A stretch of 64,000 nt of DNA from Xanthoparmelia taractica (GCA_033085395.1 JANQBS010000101.1:62001-126000); one strand, 5' to 3'. Positions 45,113 through 58,600 are shown, counted from the first letter of the stretch. The notes: generated by a model from the sequence alone, not told the origin. Translations and numbers: made by a program.

Positions 45113-46640
45113 TGGGAAGGTTTTTGAACCCGGGATAGACACTTGTCCAGTTTCGTTAATCATTAAGACTGCATTTTACAGCTTCATACAACAGCTGTCA
45201 AAGCAAACAGATCCATGTTCACTGTCATGATTATAGCCTTCCAGGAACATAACACAAACAGCATTATGCGTCTCAGCTGGACCTGGTGAGTACGCACCGT
45301 CTGATCTCATACAATTCCTCAACATCCACCCCTTTTCGTCAGATTCCAGGGACCGCCGCCAACCGATCATCCGGATCCCGTGGCGTTTACACAGCACATT
45401 TCAAACTTGAAGCAACGTGTAGCAACACTTTCAATGTCACGAGTCCCGTGTTGTGAGCAGCTCTGAAATGCCTTGCGAGGATTTTGCATACTCCGCTTCG
45501 CACCTGGTCATGATATCTTCGCATTACTTTCATTTCTGCGGTCCCCATTATAACACCTCACCCCAGAGTCACGAAATCTATCTATGAAGGATTCGAGTAG
45601 CTTGCCCAATCTCCCATTCAAGGACGGAAGTAGTAGTACTGGCTAAGCGCATGCTAATGATGCAGGAAGCTACTTCGGGCGGTGCGCCCATTTTGGTAGG
45701 TTACAAAGGTACCTAGACTCCAGACTGCCCTGCATCTAGTGATTGCTTGAGATCGAGACTCGTGGCTTACTGACCAAACTCGGGTTAGCTCCTTGGACCA
45801 AATCTGGGTCGAGAAGGTGCGCGGTTTGTGTCTGAAGGAAAAGATTGTAATGGCAGAGGCTCGTCCCCATTGCCCTTAACTTCTATGACCATAAAGCTTC
45901 AAGTTTCCTATCAGTCTGATGGTGAAATCCGGAGGGTAACCGCTAGCGCCATCGTATCTTCCAACCATCGTATAGTACTCTCTTATCTAAGTTGCAGATG
46001 CTTACTTGACTTGGGAAGACACTCCTCGCTGGTTGCTGGAGGACAACAAAATGCGTCATTATTCACATTCCGGGATCGTACGACCCCACGAATCGGTACG
46101 GATACTGCCGAGGCGCATGGTTATCCTTCGCTACATTTGATCTTCCATGGGGGAAGCGTAAATGCTCAGCAGGCAGACGGATATAGACTTGTCATTTGAG
46201 CTATGCACTGAGACCCCATAGTTGGTATTCGCTGGTGCGTACTCCCATGGCATGAAGGTGGGTCATTAAATGGTACGAGGTATGAAGTTGAACGACATCG
46301 TTCAGCGCTTATGCTTTTGACAGGACCTCGACCCAGCTCCAATCGCGCCCCAGGATTAATCTCTCGTCCTTCGTCGTGTCTCCTGAGAACACATGCGAAA
46401 ACTAGGCAGGGCTGCACACATGGCGATCTTGAGGTCGGGCGATTGAAAATACTACGACAGAGAGGAACTGGATAATTAACCATTTTTTGAACCATACTCG
46501 TCGGGCAAAGAGTAGGAGGTGCTGTCAGCCGTGGCTCGCTTTCTTTATTTTACAAGAGATTGGCATTCAGGCCTTCGGCCTATCCGTGCGTAAGTATGAT
46601 TGAATTATTAAGCGAGATTAATTTATTATTAGAATAGAGC
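45113..46640. other. Intergenic region up to the second AT-rich block
   Basis: A plus ORF (45828-46199, 123 codons) and a minus ORF (46166-46495) overlap at their ends. Neither has a recognisable domain, and the plus frame starts at GTG or TTG unless extended. A GTGAGT donor-like site occurs at 45287. Possible gene fragments, not assigned. Confidence 0.35.
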
Positions 46641-46649
46641 GAAAGAACG

Positions 46650-46663
46650 TAACCCTAACCCTA
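46650..46663. repeat. Interstitial telomere-like repeat
   Basis: TAACCCTAACCCTA, two units of the fungal telomere repeat plus overlap, at the point where GC-equilibrated DNA changes to AT-rich DNA. It is intact even though the sequence next to it has lost nearly all CA/TG. Confidence 0.6.
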
Positions 46664-48047
46664 CATTAATTTTTTTTATTATTAATTTAAAAATTTATTA
46701 AATTTTAGCGCTAACGTTTAAAAGATAATTAATTTCTTAAAGTTTTCAATTCGATTCTCGATCGCGATAAAAGATCGCGAAAATTATCGCTAATTAAAAG
46801 ATAAGCGAGCGATCAATTTTAATAAATTAAATTAATATTTTAACTTATTAAATATATTAAGATCTTAACTTATCGCGCGCTTTTAATAATACTCGATAAA
46901 AATATTATAATGTATACGATTTTAAACTTCGAATATCTCTTTTATTCTAAGTTCTATATAATTAATATCTTATATATCTAATTTAGAAAAAATAATATAA
47001 AGATTAAATATAAGAAATATAAGAAAGCGTAAGATTATTTTCTACGCTATATTGAAATTAAAGAATTCTTGGGCGAGAAACATAATAATTATATAATTTA
47101 AATAATTTAATTTTAATATATAATCTAAGATTTAAAAGTAAAGAAAAAAAATAAATAAAAAATAAAAAAAAAGATAATAAAGAAGCGAAGAGTAGAAAAA
47201 AAAAAGAATTTATTAATAAAGAATTTAAATTAAAGTTCGAAGAAGATAATAAATAAATAAAAATTTTAGTAAAAAGTGTAAAAGTTAAGCGAAGAGCTTA
47301 TATAAGACTTTAAATATACTTAATATTATCTCTTTTAATATCTAACTTTTTTTTATATTTAATACTTTCGAGTTAATTAATAATTTATATATTATTTATA
47401 TAAATAAATTAACTTAGAGATAGAATAATATTTTAGATTTAAAGAAAGCGAAATAAATTAAGCTTCGATAGAATTAGATTTCTATTATCTCTTTCTCTTA
47501 TTCAATTAATCTTAATAACTTATATTTTAAAATAAGTCGAGAATTTATATACGATTTATATAAATTAATAAAGATAAAGATAAAAGAATTATTAAGATTT
47601 AAGAAAAAAGAAATAGTTCGAGCTTTAATATAATCTAATTTTCTCTTATGTAATTAATTCTAATATCTTATATTTTAAAATAAATCGATAATTTATATAT
47701 TATTTATATAGATAAATAAAATTAGAGATAAGAAGATATCTAAGATTTAGATAAAAAGATATAATTTAAGCGTTAAATAAGAAATCTATTATAACTAATC
47801 GTATAGATAGCGTAACGACTATCTTACTCTACGCGATATATTCTTATATACTATAAAATCTCTCGCGTTTCTAAATAAATTAAGAGCTTATATTTTATTT
47901 ATATAAACGATTTATATTAAAAATAAAAAGATATTTAAGATTTTAAAAAAGAAGATATATTATATTAAAGTAATATCTAATTAATAATAATTCTAAGATT
48001 AAGAATAATATCGAGTAAAATTCACGAAAATTTTAAAACGATAGTAA
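46664..48047. other. RIP-degraded AT-rich DNA left of the second Gypsy element
   Basis: Very AT-rich, with A-runs near 47140-47210 and strong CA/TG depletion. No domain could be read through the stops. It is probably an older element into which the Gypsy copy at 48048 inserted. Confidence 0.6.
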
Positions 48048-48246
48048 TATTAGGACTACAACTAGAACAAGTTAATAATAATATGTAACGAATAAATTAA
48101 GTCTAAGGAGAAACTATCTAGCTGGGAAGAAATATCTATAAGGGACGTCAAGGCCTATAGAGACTAGAAAAGAAAAGTCGTAATCTCAATTAGAAAGATA
48201 AGTCGACTTGGTATTGTAGATCTATATGATCGTTATACTCGTAATA
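48048..48246 (-). repeat. LTR of second Gypsy element (3' end, left side)
   Basis: Shares long blocks with 58637-58794, including gaaactatctagct, gaaatatctataag and caaggcctatagag. It is about 40 bp longer because of two insertions (near 48085 and 48170). Confidence 0.75.
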
Positions 48247-48299
48247 TTATCCTTTCTCTCAAATAGCGATGTCTTAGCGCTATAGAAGAATAGTATTCG

Positions 48300-51200
48300 T
48301 ATATAAAAACGATTTAGAACGCCTAAAAGAAACGTATGCTAATATAGAAATCTAATATGAGTTGCTTGAGACTTAATCGGGTCGTCTTCGCTTAGTCGTA
48401 GCGTTAGCGAATAGATTCAAATAATAAGTAAAAACCAATCGAAGTCTGATTCTCTATTGGGCCTAGCGCGATTTATTAGAATATCGTCTATAAAATTCAT
48501 TTATTACTTTCTTAGAGTCTTCGAACTTATCTTAATTCGTATAGTACTAATTATTATCTCTATTTAGATCGTTTTATTTAACTTTATACTAAAGTCGTCT
48601 ATAATAACGTCTAAAGTCTAATATATCGTTCACGTTTTATAACTCTTTTTCGTTAATTATTATAGATCTAAGAGAATCGTACTTCTATTCTAATAGAGAG
48701 TTTATAAATATAAATCTAAGTATCTTAAAACTAAAGATAAGATAAATTCTTATACTGTGAGAAAGTTCTAAACGATATAAGATATCGACTTTCTTAAGAA
48801 CTTTATATAAATCGAGTTATTTATCTTCGAGATTCTTATAAGGGCGTTTAATTCTAATATTCTTAAACGATAATTAAACTCAATCGCTTATATTATAAGC
48901 GATCTTCTTATAATATTTATTCGCTTATAACTTTATAATTCTACGTATTCTCTTTAGTTGTAATTATTTAAACTTTAGAATCTTCTTTATTCTAGTCGTA
49001 ATATCTTCTATCTTTAAGACTTATAGACGTTCGCGTGTAATCTTATAGAAAGTATAATCTCGATTGAAAAATATATAAGAATAAAAATCTCGATTAAAGT
49101 AAAAGGAGATGAGAAATATAGCGAATAAGATATTATTATTATTACTAAATTCGATTATAAAAATCTATTTAACTTAATCGTCTTGCAAGTAATTACAATA
49201 AATACGAAGATCTCGCTTTATATTCTAATTAGCCCTCTCGATCTAATCGTTCGTTTCGAGATAATATATAATAAATAAGTTAATCTTAATGCGTAGTCGC
49301 TTATAGAGACTTTTTTAGAGCGTAGATATAAATTATACACTTCTATTTGATGTGAGAGATTATAATAACTCGTGTAGTCGAAAGAGGTTTCATATAAGAA
49401 TTCAAATAAGTTCTTCTAATAAATAATCGTTATCTCTTTAATAATACGATACGTAATAACGTTTCTTTATAAAACAATATATAAGAATATAGATAGCGTT
49501 AAAATCGTCTAATAGAAATAGATTAATAATAAAATTTATAGAAACGTCTTATTAACGATCTTAGGGGATTAATAGTAATATTAATAATTTATTTATTTTA
49601 TCTCGAGAGACCTTACTGCGTTAATAGTAATAATAGTTACGAATATATTATTTAATCGTTTTAACGTAGCTAGACTAATAGTAATAACGTAGAAGTAAAT
49701 TAATCGTTCTTCGTATTTCTAAGTAATCGCTAGAAGATTAATTGTAAATCTTTTTTAATAGCTTCGTATAAAACTCGATTAGAACTTATAATAGTTCGTT
49801 TTTAAAGAGTGCTTTATTAACGATATAATATCGACTTAGCGTATAATTATAAAGTTTAATCTACTTATAATTTATCGCTTTACGAAATTCATTATATATA
49901 GAGTTCTCTTTATTAATCTTGTGAATTCGTTCGAATAGATCTTCTTTAATCTCTATAACTCGAATTTAAACACGATTCGAGATAAGAATCGTTTGATATT
50001 AATATTAACTTCTTTCATTAGCTTCGTTCGCTAAGATAGATAATAATATTCTTATTAAGACGTTGACTTTACTATTAATTATTTTAGTACGAAAGATAAT
50101 CTAAAAGTTAAATTTAGATAAGATATCTAGATAGCGGGCTTAACGGCGTATAAGTTTCTTATTTTTTATAAAGATTTTTAAGGTCTAATAATTAGTAAAT
50201 ACTTAAATAAATAGCTTAATATATTCTAATTCGAGTTATTAATATTCGAAGTATCGAATAATTACTAGCAACTCTTTATTATAAATATAATAGTTATATT
50301 TCGCTAAAATTATACTCTTACTATAGAATATTATCAAGTAAAGAACTTTATCGCCGTTATATTAAAATAAGATTTCTTTTAGCACGTAGTTAAAAGAATT
50401 AATTTTAAGAATAGTCTAATATTTAGAATTAAAGTAACGTAGAACTAAAATAGTAATTATACGCTTTTTAAGATCTTCGAATAACTTAATATAAATCTTA
50501 TTTTAGATAAAGAAAGTATTCTTCTTCGTAAGATTAACTAAGAATTTAATTAATTAAAAAAACTTATAAATAAAGCGTAGATAAAAATTTATAAATTTTA
50601 TAAAGTCTTAAATCTTCTTTAGATTCGTAGAGATACTTTAATTAAATATAATCTCGATCTTACGAGAATTTATTCGTAGATTAATTTCTAATATAATAAT
50701 CTCTAGAAATACAATATCTTTTATATCGAATTCGTATTTCTTAATATTAATTTATAAACTAGTCTCTCGTAGACGTTAAAGAACTTATTTAATATACTTT
50801 TAATATTTTTTTTTTTTTTAATTATAGATAAGAATATCGTCTAAATAGACTTAATAGAAGTCGTTTAGAAAATCGAATAGAATATTATTAATATATTGTT
50901 AAAACGTGCTCGATTTATTCGTTAGTTCGAAGAGTAATACTCGATACTTATACGCTTCGAGAATTATAATAAAGATTATATAGTTCTTACTATCGGGATC
51001 TATTCGTAGCTTATTAAATACGGCGATAATATCTAGATAAGTAAGATATCGATATTTTCTAATTTTATTAATAATATTTTTTATTAGTAAGAGTAAATAT
51101 CGATTATATTTTGTTATAATATTTAATTTTCGATAATTTATATAAAAACGAAGATTACTATTAATCTTTAGAGCAAATAGAATCGATAACGAATAAGAAG

Positions 51201-51780
51201 TCTTACTAGAAGTAATAAAGTTCTTAAATAAATTATTTATTAAATACTCTTTAATCTTCTAAAGCTTATAAAAAGATATATAATAAACGCGATTCTAAGA
51301 TAACTTAAAGTTATTAATAAACTCGATCTTATAATTATAAGAACGATACGAAGAAAGCTAATCGACTTTAAAATAATTAAAGATATCTAGAAACTTCTAA
51401 TACTTAAAAGAGAGTTATTTTCTAATATTACTTAGATTTTAAATAATAATCTTTACTAAAGAAAAATTAATTTCTTTCGCTCCAGTCTTAGCGTTATGTG
51501 CTATATCTCGATTAATATCTTTTATTAATATCGCGAATAATTAAATCTTAGAGTGCTTCGTCTATTTAATTAATATCGCAAAAGAAATAATAGCGATATT
51601 ATAAATAGAGAATAAATAATTCTTAGACGTAGATTATAAACGAGTAAGAACCTTAGATCGAGATTAATTTTTAGAAGTCTCGACTAAGAATATCGATTTA
51701 AAAGAAGAATAAGTAAGAGAAATAAAAGAAGTTTATAATAAATAATCTCGAAAGAGAATAGAGTCGTTACTCGAATAGTG
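48300..51780 (-). pseudogene. pol of second Gypsy element
   Basis: Minus-strand translation through TAA/TAG gives, from right to left on the plus map, RT with NDFYQVYLDDILIYN near 50820-50860 (the YLDD active site is intact) and an integrase core near 49200-49600, recognisable from VSINFIINLFLL and the conserved LQLLARRLS stretch. The 5' part of RT and the protease lie toward 51.7 kb, where the nested element interrupts. RIP stops are spread throughout. Confidence 0.75.
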
Positions 51781-51864
51781 AAACTATAGGTTAGTGTGTC
51801 TCATGATCCAGCCCCTATTCCAGATGCATACGCACATGCGAGGAACACGTGTCCTCGAGAGCAC

Positions 51865-51873
51865 TATATATAT
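51865..51873 (+). promoter_or_regulatory. TATA box of the nested YR retrotransposon
   Basis: TATATATAT followed about 40-60 bp later by pyrimidine-rich CTTCTCACTC words, a plausible start region for the element's RNA, upstream of gag. Confidence 0.4.
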
Positions 51874-52054
51874 GGATCTCACACCATCAGTTGGCTCTTC
51901 ATTCGAATTCTTCTCACTCAAAGCAATCGTATTCTTTTGTGACCTTTATTCAACTAATTCTAAATTATTAAACACCTACACACTAAATTAGCATATATTC
52001 TTCTTATCTCATTCACACCTACACTCATTTCAATCTTCCCAATTATTATATCCT

Positions 52055-52639
52055 TCTTACGTTATAACTATCGCTATTAAACGCTTCAAGGCATTTAAAA
52101 AGATCTTTAAGAAGGCCTCCAGCAGGCCCAAGACACTCGCAAAGATCATCACACCCTCTCCCCCCCCTCGCTCCGCTCGATCTCGTAGAAATAAGTCTAT
52201 AATACCGGAGACACTCTTCTTAGAAACTCTTAGTCTAAGCGTAATTGAGAAGACCAATATTAAGGCCCCCAGCTATCGCGATCAAGTCTTAGAATTGAAA
52301 GAACGCCTCGCCAAGTACGAACATAATCGTTATAAGCAATACCGGATACATAAGTCACGCTCTCGCCGCCATCACCGCCATTATCGATACTATTCGTTCG
52401 AGTTCAGTAGTAATTTAGAGAAGAGTGATGATCTCAGAGTCTCTTTTATATATACTAAAGATACGCGTCTCTTTCTTAATCTTCATAAACGCTATCGCGC
52501 CGTCAATATCAAGTATTTTAAGCAAATCTTCTTTAAGACGTTTAAATTCGAAAACCTCATCAAGCTGGGCCGAGAATACACCAATCGCGCCGATACGAAC
52601 GATGCTCAGGAAGCAAATAAGATGATGCCCCTACTATAG
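52055..52639 (+). pseudogene. gag-like ORF of the YR retrotransposon
   Basis: A frame open from about 52055 to a TAG at 52637 encodes a basic protein: IAIKRFKAFKKIFKKASSRP, an Arg/Ser segment, then YEHNRYKQYRIHKSRSRRHH and a helical region ending ANKMMPLL. The frame continues past the TAG into related helical sequence, so the stop is likely a mutated Gln. A segment near 52960-53110 (CSREHCQYIHIYLNYQLNHP) has the Cys/His spacing of a nucleic-acid-binding domain with some Cys changed to Tyr. Confidence 0.6.
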
Positions 52640-53199
52640 TATTTCGAGGTGTATGGCCAGGCCATATATTACTATGCACACCTTATAGTGGCCATTCGCC
52701 TATAGGAGGCACTATTAGATTATCGTTTTCGCCTAGCTAAGTTATCAGTCTCATATAAATTTGACTTTATTCGAGAATATTACTATATGTTTATAAACGC
52801 ACGTATCTTAAACGGCCAGGACGATCTCACAGTCTAGATCATCGAGAATAGACGTTATAACGACCTTCTACTACGTAAAATAACCGCCCCCACCGATATC
52901 AAGCAGAACTTAAATTCTACTCCCAAATCCTCCGCTATATACCGAAATTTTAATAAGAGACGGTGCTCACGCGAGCACTGCCAATATATTCATATCTACC
53001 TCAATTATCAGCTGAATCACCCAGCAAATACGTATCATAAGACCAAAACCGGGGCCTCAAGCACCAATCTCACCCCGCTCGATAATCGAATTTCAAAGCC
53101 TAAATAACTCTCAACGCACCCGCAGATGCCCATATCACTACTACACATAGCAGAAGAATTCCTATACGCGCTATACGATTCATTAGATCCAGATCTAAT

Positions 53200-54250
53200 T
53201 AGCCAAGGTCCGCTGCGAGTAGAAGATTAAAATCATTGATTGAAGAATTATTCAGACCTCACATTCGCAAAGATCCTTTCGGCTATTTTTCGGAAGAGAG
53301 TAAAAATCGGATATCGAGGCCAAATCCTAAATCATCGCAATTACAATTATTAATTAGCCCTCGCAGCACCTAATATATTAACGGCGAACCTTCAAAAATA
53401 GCTTCAGTATAATCGCCTGGTCGAGATTGACCCCCAGGCGGAGCAGCAATTCGTCTACTCGCCGCTAGGGCTAGTCTCGAAGCACGATAATAATTAAAGG
53501 CGTATTTATAACCTCTTATTCTTATATGGAACCTCAGTTAATAACAATATACCCTAGAACTAAGAGACTCTGGAATACGTTATATACGATAACGCAGTGA
53601 TCGCACTGCTGCAATAAGGCCCTAAAGCTTAGTTCGTCAAAAGAGACTTAAAAGATATCTTTAGACATATATCGGTCGCAATTTTAGATTAATGATTACT
53701 AGGATTCCACTATAACGATCGCTATTAAATAGAACGATATCTACCCTTCGACCTACGTACGTCATTATTCATATTTGATCTATTCACAAAGGCCCTCAAC
53801 TGGATCTTGATAACAGTCCTTCTTTGAACCATAGTGCTCCACTATCTGAACGATTTCTTCGCTATCTTAGCATCAACCGACGATACAATCGCATACAGTC
53901 AACAATTCGACCTCGTATATGAAGAATTAGACTTCAAAATCAACCACACCAAGGATATCATAAATATTATAGCCGATTTTCTAAGGATTAAGTTCGATAG
54001 CATCTTAATGCAGGCTAGACTCCCCCCCGATAAGCTCACCCGGGCGAGAAATACGATTAAGAACCTCCTAAATCGGGCGATGATCTTACATCGCGAGCTC
54101 GAGTTAGCGATCGGGTTCTTATTATTTACCGCTAAGATCGTAATCCCAAAGAGGGCGTTTTTAAGGCGACTTTTTGATACTATTCGAAGATTAATAGCAC
54201 TTATTAAGATCATATCACATATAAAGACCGATCTACAATAATAGAAGATC
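53200..54250 (+). pseudogene. Reverse transcriptase of the YR retrotransposon
   Basis: A 135-codon open piece (53834-54241) contains LHYLNDFFAIL, the RT active site with the first Asp changed to Asn, followed by ELDFKINHTKDI, FLRIKFDSILMQARLPPDKL and a helical thumb-like region. Upstream, stops break the fingers and palm. The sequence belongs to the Ty3/DIRS-like RT group by pattern. Loss of a catalytic Asp means it is inactive. Confidence 0.75.
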
Positions 54251-54829
54251 TTTCTGAAAGACTGAAATGATCTTAAGTTAATTCGTTACGCTACTAGTCG
54301 ATTAATATAATATATTTAAATCGACGTATTAGGGATCTTTGATATGAGAGACTATATTCTAAAGCACTCAGACCTCTTACAGTCAATTTAGAAGGCTTTT
54401 AGTATTCTAATAACCACACGTTATCGTTAAAAAGATATTCAATTTAAAGAAATAAAGATCGTATACCACGCTATTCGACTATAATTGCAAAGACTTTAGA
54501 AATCACGATTAATGCTATATTGCGATAACGACGCATATATTCATGATCTTAGAAAGTTCTTTATTCGCGAATTAGTTATGGCCTTACTACGAGATATAGT
54601 AATATTACTAACTAAATACGATATCTATTTAATTTTAATATGAATCTCAATTAAGGTTAATAAGCTAGTAGATAACTTATCACGCTTTCGGTATCGAAAG
54701 ATCGCTGACGCATATTCACAGCTGAGATATATCTCAATCGCTTCGCAGAGCTAAGGCGAGACCTATCAGATTCCTGATACAATTAGATCGCACTATCACG
54801 AGAGATAGCTCGTTTTCTTTGATAAAGTT

Positions 54830-55813
54830 TGGTCACAAAGACGCGAAAAATGTATATTACATTTATTAAGTCATATAGCGCGTATTGCGCTATTAATAAG
54901 AGCACTCCTTTCTTTTCAGCGATCGTTAACTTACTCGCTAGCTGAATCGCACATCTTAATACGAGACGAGTTAAGGCTAAGATTATAAAGGCCTATCTAA
55001 TAGACGTCAGATTAATTCACGTTAACATGAGATATAAGGACCTTACGGTGTTTCATAATTCTTAGTTGCAAAGAATTATCGTCGATATTCGACGTCTACG
55101 AGGCGAGGCTGGAACGAAAGAACGCCGCCCAATTATCAAAGATCTATTACTATAGATACTTACTTATATTAGTCAAGAAGACGAGGCCGAAGCAACGCTC
55201 TATATAGTCTTTTATCTCGTATTCGCCGCATTCCTTCGTATAGGCGAGTTCATATATATCACACGTAATCGCAAAGACCGGGACTTCGAGCAATAATTTC
55301 TTACTCGTCGCTCGATGAGGCTATACGAGAAACACCTTAAATTCACACTTCTAGTATTCAAAACGGATTCCTTTTATCAAGAGATAACACTTACGATTGC
55401 GACGTTAAATAATAACGCTTGTGTAGTAAAGGCCTTACGATATCTCTTTAGATAAAAGGTCTTATTAAATAGTTCCCTCTTTTAATCAAATAAGAGCTCT
55501 TTCACTAGAGAGCTAGTCATCGATCAACTTCGTTAAATACTAACCTCGCTTAATGTAAGAAGTCATTATTTAGAGTACTTCTTCCGCAGAGGGGCTGCTA
55601 CTTTAGCACGAGAGGCGAGTCTTAGCGACGATGAGATTATGCTATTGGGACGCTGGAAGTCCGATTCCTATCGCCTCTATATTACTACTCACCTCGAGCG
55701 AATTCTTATTACATCACGAAGGCATCAGCACCTTCCGTCCCATCAGCGCTAGTGCTGGCGATGCTCGCATCGCCAGACCGTCATGCGAAGCCTTCTACGA
55801 GACCCCCACATAA
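54830..55813 (+). pseudogene. Tyrosine recombinase of the YR retrotransposon, catalytic His lost
   Basis: Through the stops the frame reads FLRIGEF near 55231-55251 (first catalytic Arg), then HYLEYFFRRGAATLAREA at 55564 and later SDDEIMLLGRWKSDSYRLYI with the nucleophile Tyr. In the family the middle motif is H-x-F-R-R-G-A. Here the His codon has become TAC (Tyr) and its neighbours show matching C-to-T and G-to-A changes. The Arg and the final Tyr remain. The enzyme would have joined circular cDNA into the genome without an integrase; this copy is dead. Confidence 0.8.
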
Positions 55814-55989
55814 CGTCTTTTGGCTATTTAAGAGTTTTCTAGCGCTAAGGCACGTTTAGGGGCCTATCTAGGCCTGCTAACGACCTAGCTGAGCCTACTG
55901 ACTGCTGACCTTAGCGTTGAGACGGCCCAATCATCTATCTACAGTACTGCTTGGTCCCGATGTGTATGCCTTCATGAATAAGAACACTA

Positions 55990-58600
55990 ATTATATCTAA
56001 AAGTATACTAAAGCGATTTATTTATAATTTATTAAAAATAATTATATATTATCTTAAATTCGCTATAAGTATTAGAATTATAAGTTTCTTATATTTCGAA
56101 AGAATAAGATTTAAATATATAATATGCGTAATAGACTTCTTACTAAGTTGCTCGTTATAATCTCGAACTAGTCTAGACTTTATAAGAGAAACGAGTTATA
56201 TGCCTAGTAATTAATAAATCTTATAAATTAGACGCTTATTAATAAATGCGTACTTGATAATTTCTATATCGATAAGAATTTAAACGTAATAAATCTTTTT
56301 TTAAGAAATTAGACTTTCTCGGGCTAAAAACGATTTTAAGGCGAATAATTCACGTCGAGTCTCTTTTAGATTATATAAGACTAGAACCTCATCTTAATTT
56401 ATAACTATAAATAAGATTGCGAGTTTTTCGAATCGGATTATTTAGACTTCGATTTTATAAAACTCTCTTATTCTAACTTTTTATCTTATTAACTCGATAA
56501 GGAAATCGACGTTTTAAATAAGCGAATAATAAGTGTTTCTTCTTATAAAAGATATAGTAGATATCTTTCTTTTAATTCTTAATAGTCTTTCGCTATTATT
56601 ACTTTATAATAAAGAATAAGAAATATCGAGAAATTAGATTCGTTCGAGAAAAGAAGATATTTATAGAATTAGATATAAACGTTACACGCTTAGAGACTCG
56701 TGCTTTGTTTATCACGTTCTTAATCTTCTTAATTATCTTTTTCTAATATATAGCATAATATTTATTATCTATTCGAGTTAAGAATAATTTTAGAGTGAAT
56801 ATCGTAATAAATTCGTTAAAGAAGTTAATCTAGATCGTGCGAAGACGAGAGACGAGCTTTTTATCTATATCTCGAAGTTAAGCTTTATTTAATATACTTA
56901 ATTTTATAATAAGATGTCTAAAGTCTTAATAGAAGTCGTTAAACGAGAGATCTTTTTACTTTAAGACCTTATACTCGCGAGCTCTATTTATTTCACGATT
57001 CGAATTCTCGAATAACTTCTATAGATCGTCTAGGATCTTATTAATAATTTAATAAAGATCGAAACTCAGACGATATAAGCGAGCATAGATAACTTTAGCT
57101 ACTTTCTTACCGGTGCGTGATTTGACGTAAGCGATTCTCGCTATCTTATTATCGAAATAATCTTAATTAATCTTTAATTTATTAGATATTTAATTAATTT
57201 AATTATCTTATTAAGGTTTCTTATCGTCGATTCATATCGAAGAATAAGAGAACTTTTTAGAGCGTTTAGCTAGAGTTTAAATCTATATCGAATCAATAGA
57301 TTTCTTACGAGATCTTCGAAGTTGATATTGAAGTTTCTATATTTATTATTATAGATAATTACGAGCTAATTAAATTTAATTAAATATAATTCTAATCTTC
57401 TTCTTCTTCTTTCGTTCTTTTTTATATTTTAACTTATAATTCGAACTTTCTTTAAATAAGAAGTTATATAATTAAGTAACTTCTATCTCGAGATCGCATT
57501 ATTTTCGAAGCTTATTTAAAATAATTAAAAACTCTTAAGAGTTTATATTAGTCTATTAAATTAGCTATTCTTAAGTAACTATATTTTAGACGAAGGTGAG
57601 ATTCTTAAGCGCTTGAGAAGTGTTTCTAGATAGTATAGATACTCGTCGATTTAGAGTATTCTTAAGATAGCGTTCTAGATTGAGAAATAGCGTAGAGTAG
57701 ATTACGGGATCTATTCTCGTCTGAGAATCTCCCGTCTCTTACTTCATATTACGAGATATTCTATAGAGATTATAAATAGATCGTCAAGTGAGTGATATTA
57801 TATAATATTAAGATATCGTTCGATTTTATAAGAAAGTAATAGTTTTCTTCGAACTTTTAAATAGAATTACTTTTTTATGCGAAACCCGCTCGGGCCGAGA
57901 TTAAAATTAATACGATAAGAACGAACTTAGCTAAGTTTATAGTGAGTGCCTTAAGTCGATTATAATATAAGCAATAATTATTTAAATAAAGTGTGCTTAT
58001 AGACGAATAGACTTTAGATAACGCTCTATTAATACGTGGCGTCGAGAAGTAAGTTATATAAGTAATTTTCTATTAGCGCATATATATAACTTTAACTATT
58101 ATATTAATAGGTGATAAACAACTAAATCGTATTAGGAATACGTTTAGAGTATACTAATCGATAGACTAATTACGTGACTCACAGTCGCGTCGCGAGGTCG
58201 AGTGTTAAGTAAATATATTAAATGTGTTGAGTAGATATTAATTTCATAGCGAGATTCTTTACGAGGGGCGTGTATATTCGTTTCTTAATCGTTCGATACG
58301 TTATAAAAATTAAGAGTCATTAAGATATAGTTCTTTGATTCGCCTAAAGAATTAATATGAATTAATTATAATTATAGTATACTATTGATATTCAATTATA
58401 AGAAGACACTTTATATAATTTAAGAGCTATCTTACTGCAATTTCTTTAATCTCGCTTGCTTACAAGTCTTTAGTAATTTCGTATAGTTTAGATCTTCTAA
58501 TAGTACGTCTGTATAATTTAAGAAATATTTGAGATAATACGTATTAGTGCCTTTCGAACTCGTCGACTATATCGTAAATAAATTCTTTTAGCTCGCACGT
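55990..58600 (-). pseudogene. gag region of the second Gypsy element
   Basis: Heavily RIP-mutated. On the minus strand a glutamate-rich linker (TKEEEED near 57395-57420) and helical segments on both sides fit a gag, but no zinc knuckle is clear. It is assigned mainly by position between the nested insert and the 5' LTR. Confidence 0.45.

Larger units (their letters stand above)
51790..55985 (+). mobile_element. Tyrosine-recombinase (DIRS-like) retrotransposon nested in the Gypsy element
   Basis: About 4.2 kb of distinctly less AT-rich DNA with normal CA/TG in places, in contrast to both flanks. Plus-strand order is gag, Cys/His segment, RT and tyrosine recombinase, with no integrase or LTR, which is the DIRS/Ngaro plan. 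A TATATATA box at 51865-51873 precedes the leader. Its first 320 bp match the fragment at 23765. Ends are estimated from the composition change. An 8-bp inverted pair (CGCTAAGG near 55851, CCTTAGCG near 55910) lies near the 3' end and may belong to the terminal repeats. Confidence 0.8.

Noticed and set aside
51794..51991. 65-codon ORF at the start of the YR element
   Set aside because: It covers the TATA box and leader and has no counterpart in the related copy at 23765.
51790..55985. Terminal inverted repeat of the YR element (GCATACGCACAT against ATGTGTATGCC)
   Set aside because: Only about ten matching bases with a gap; too weak to fix the ends.
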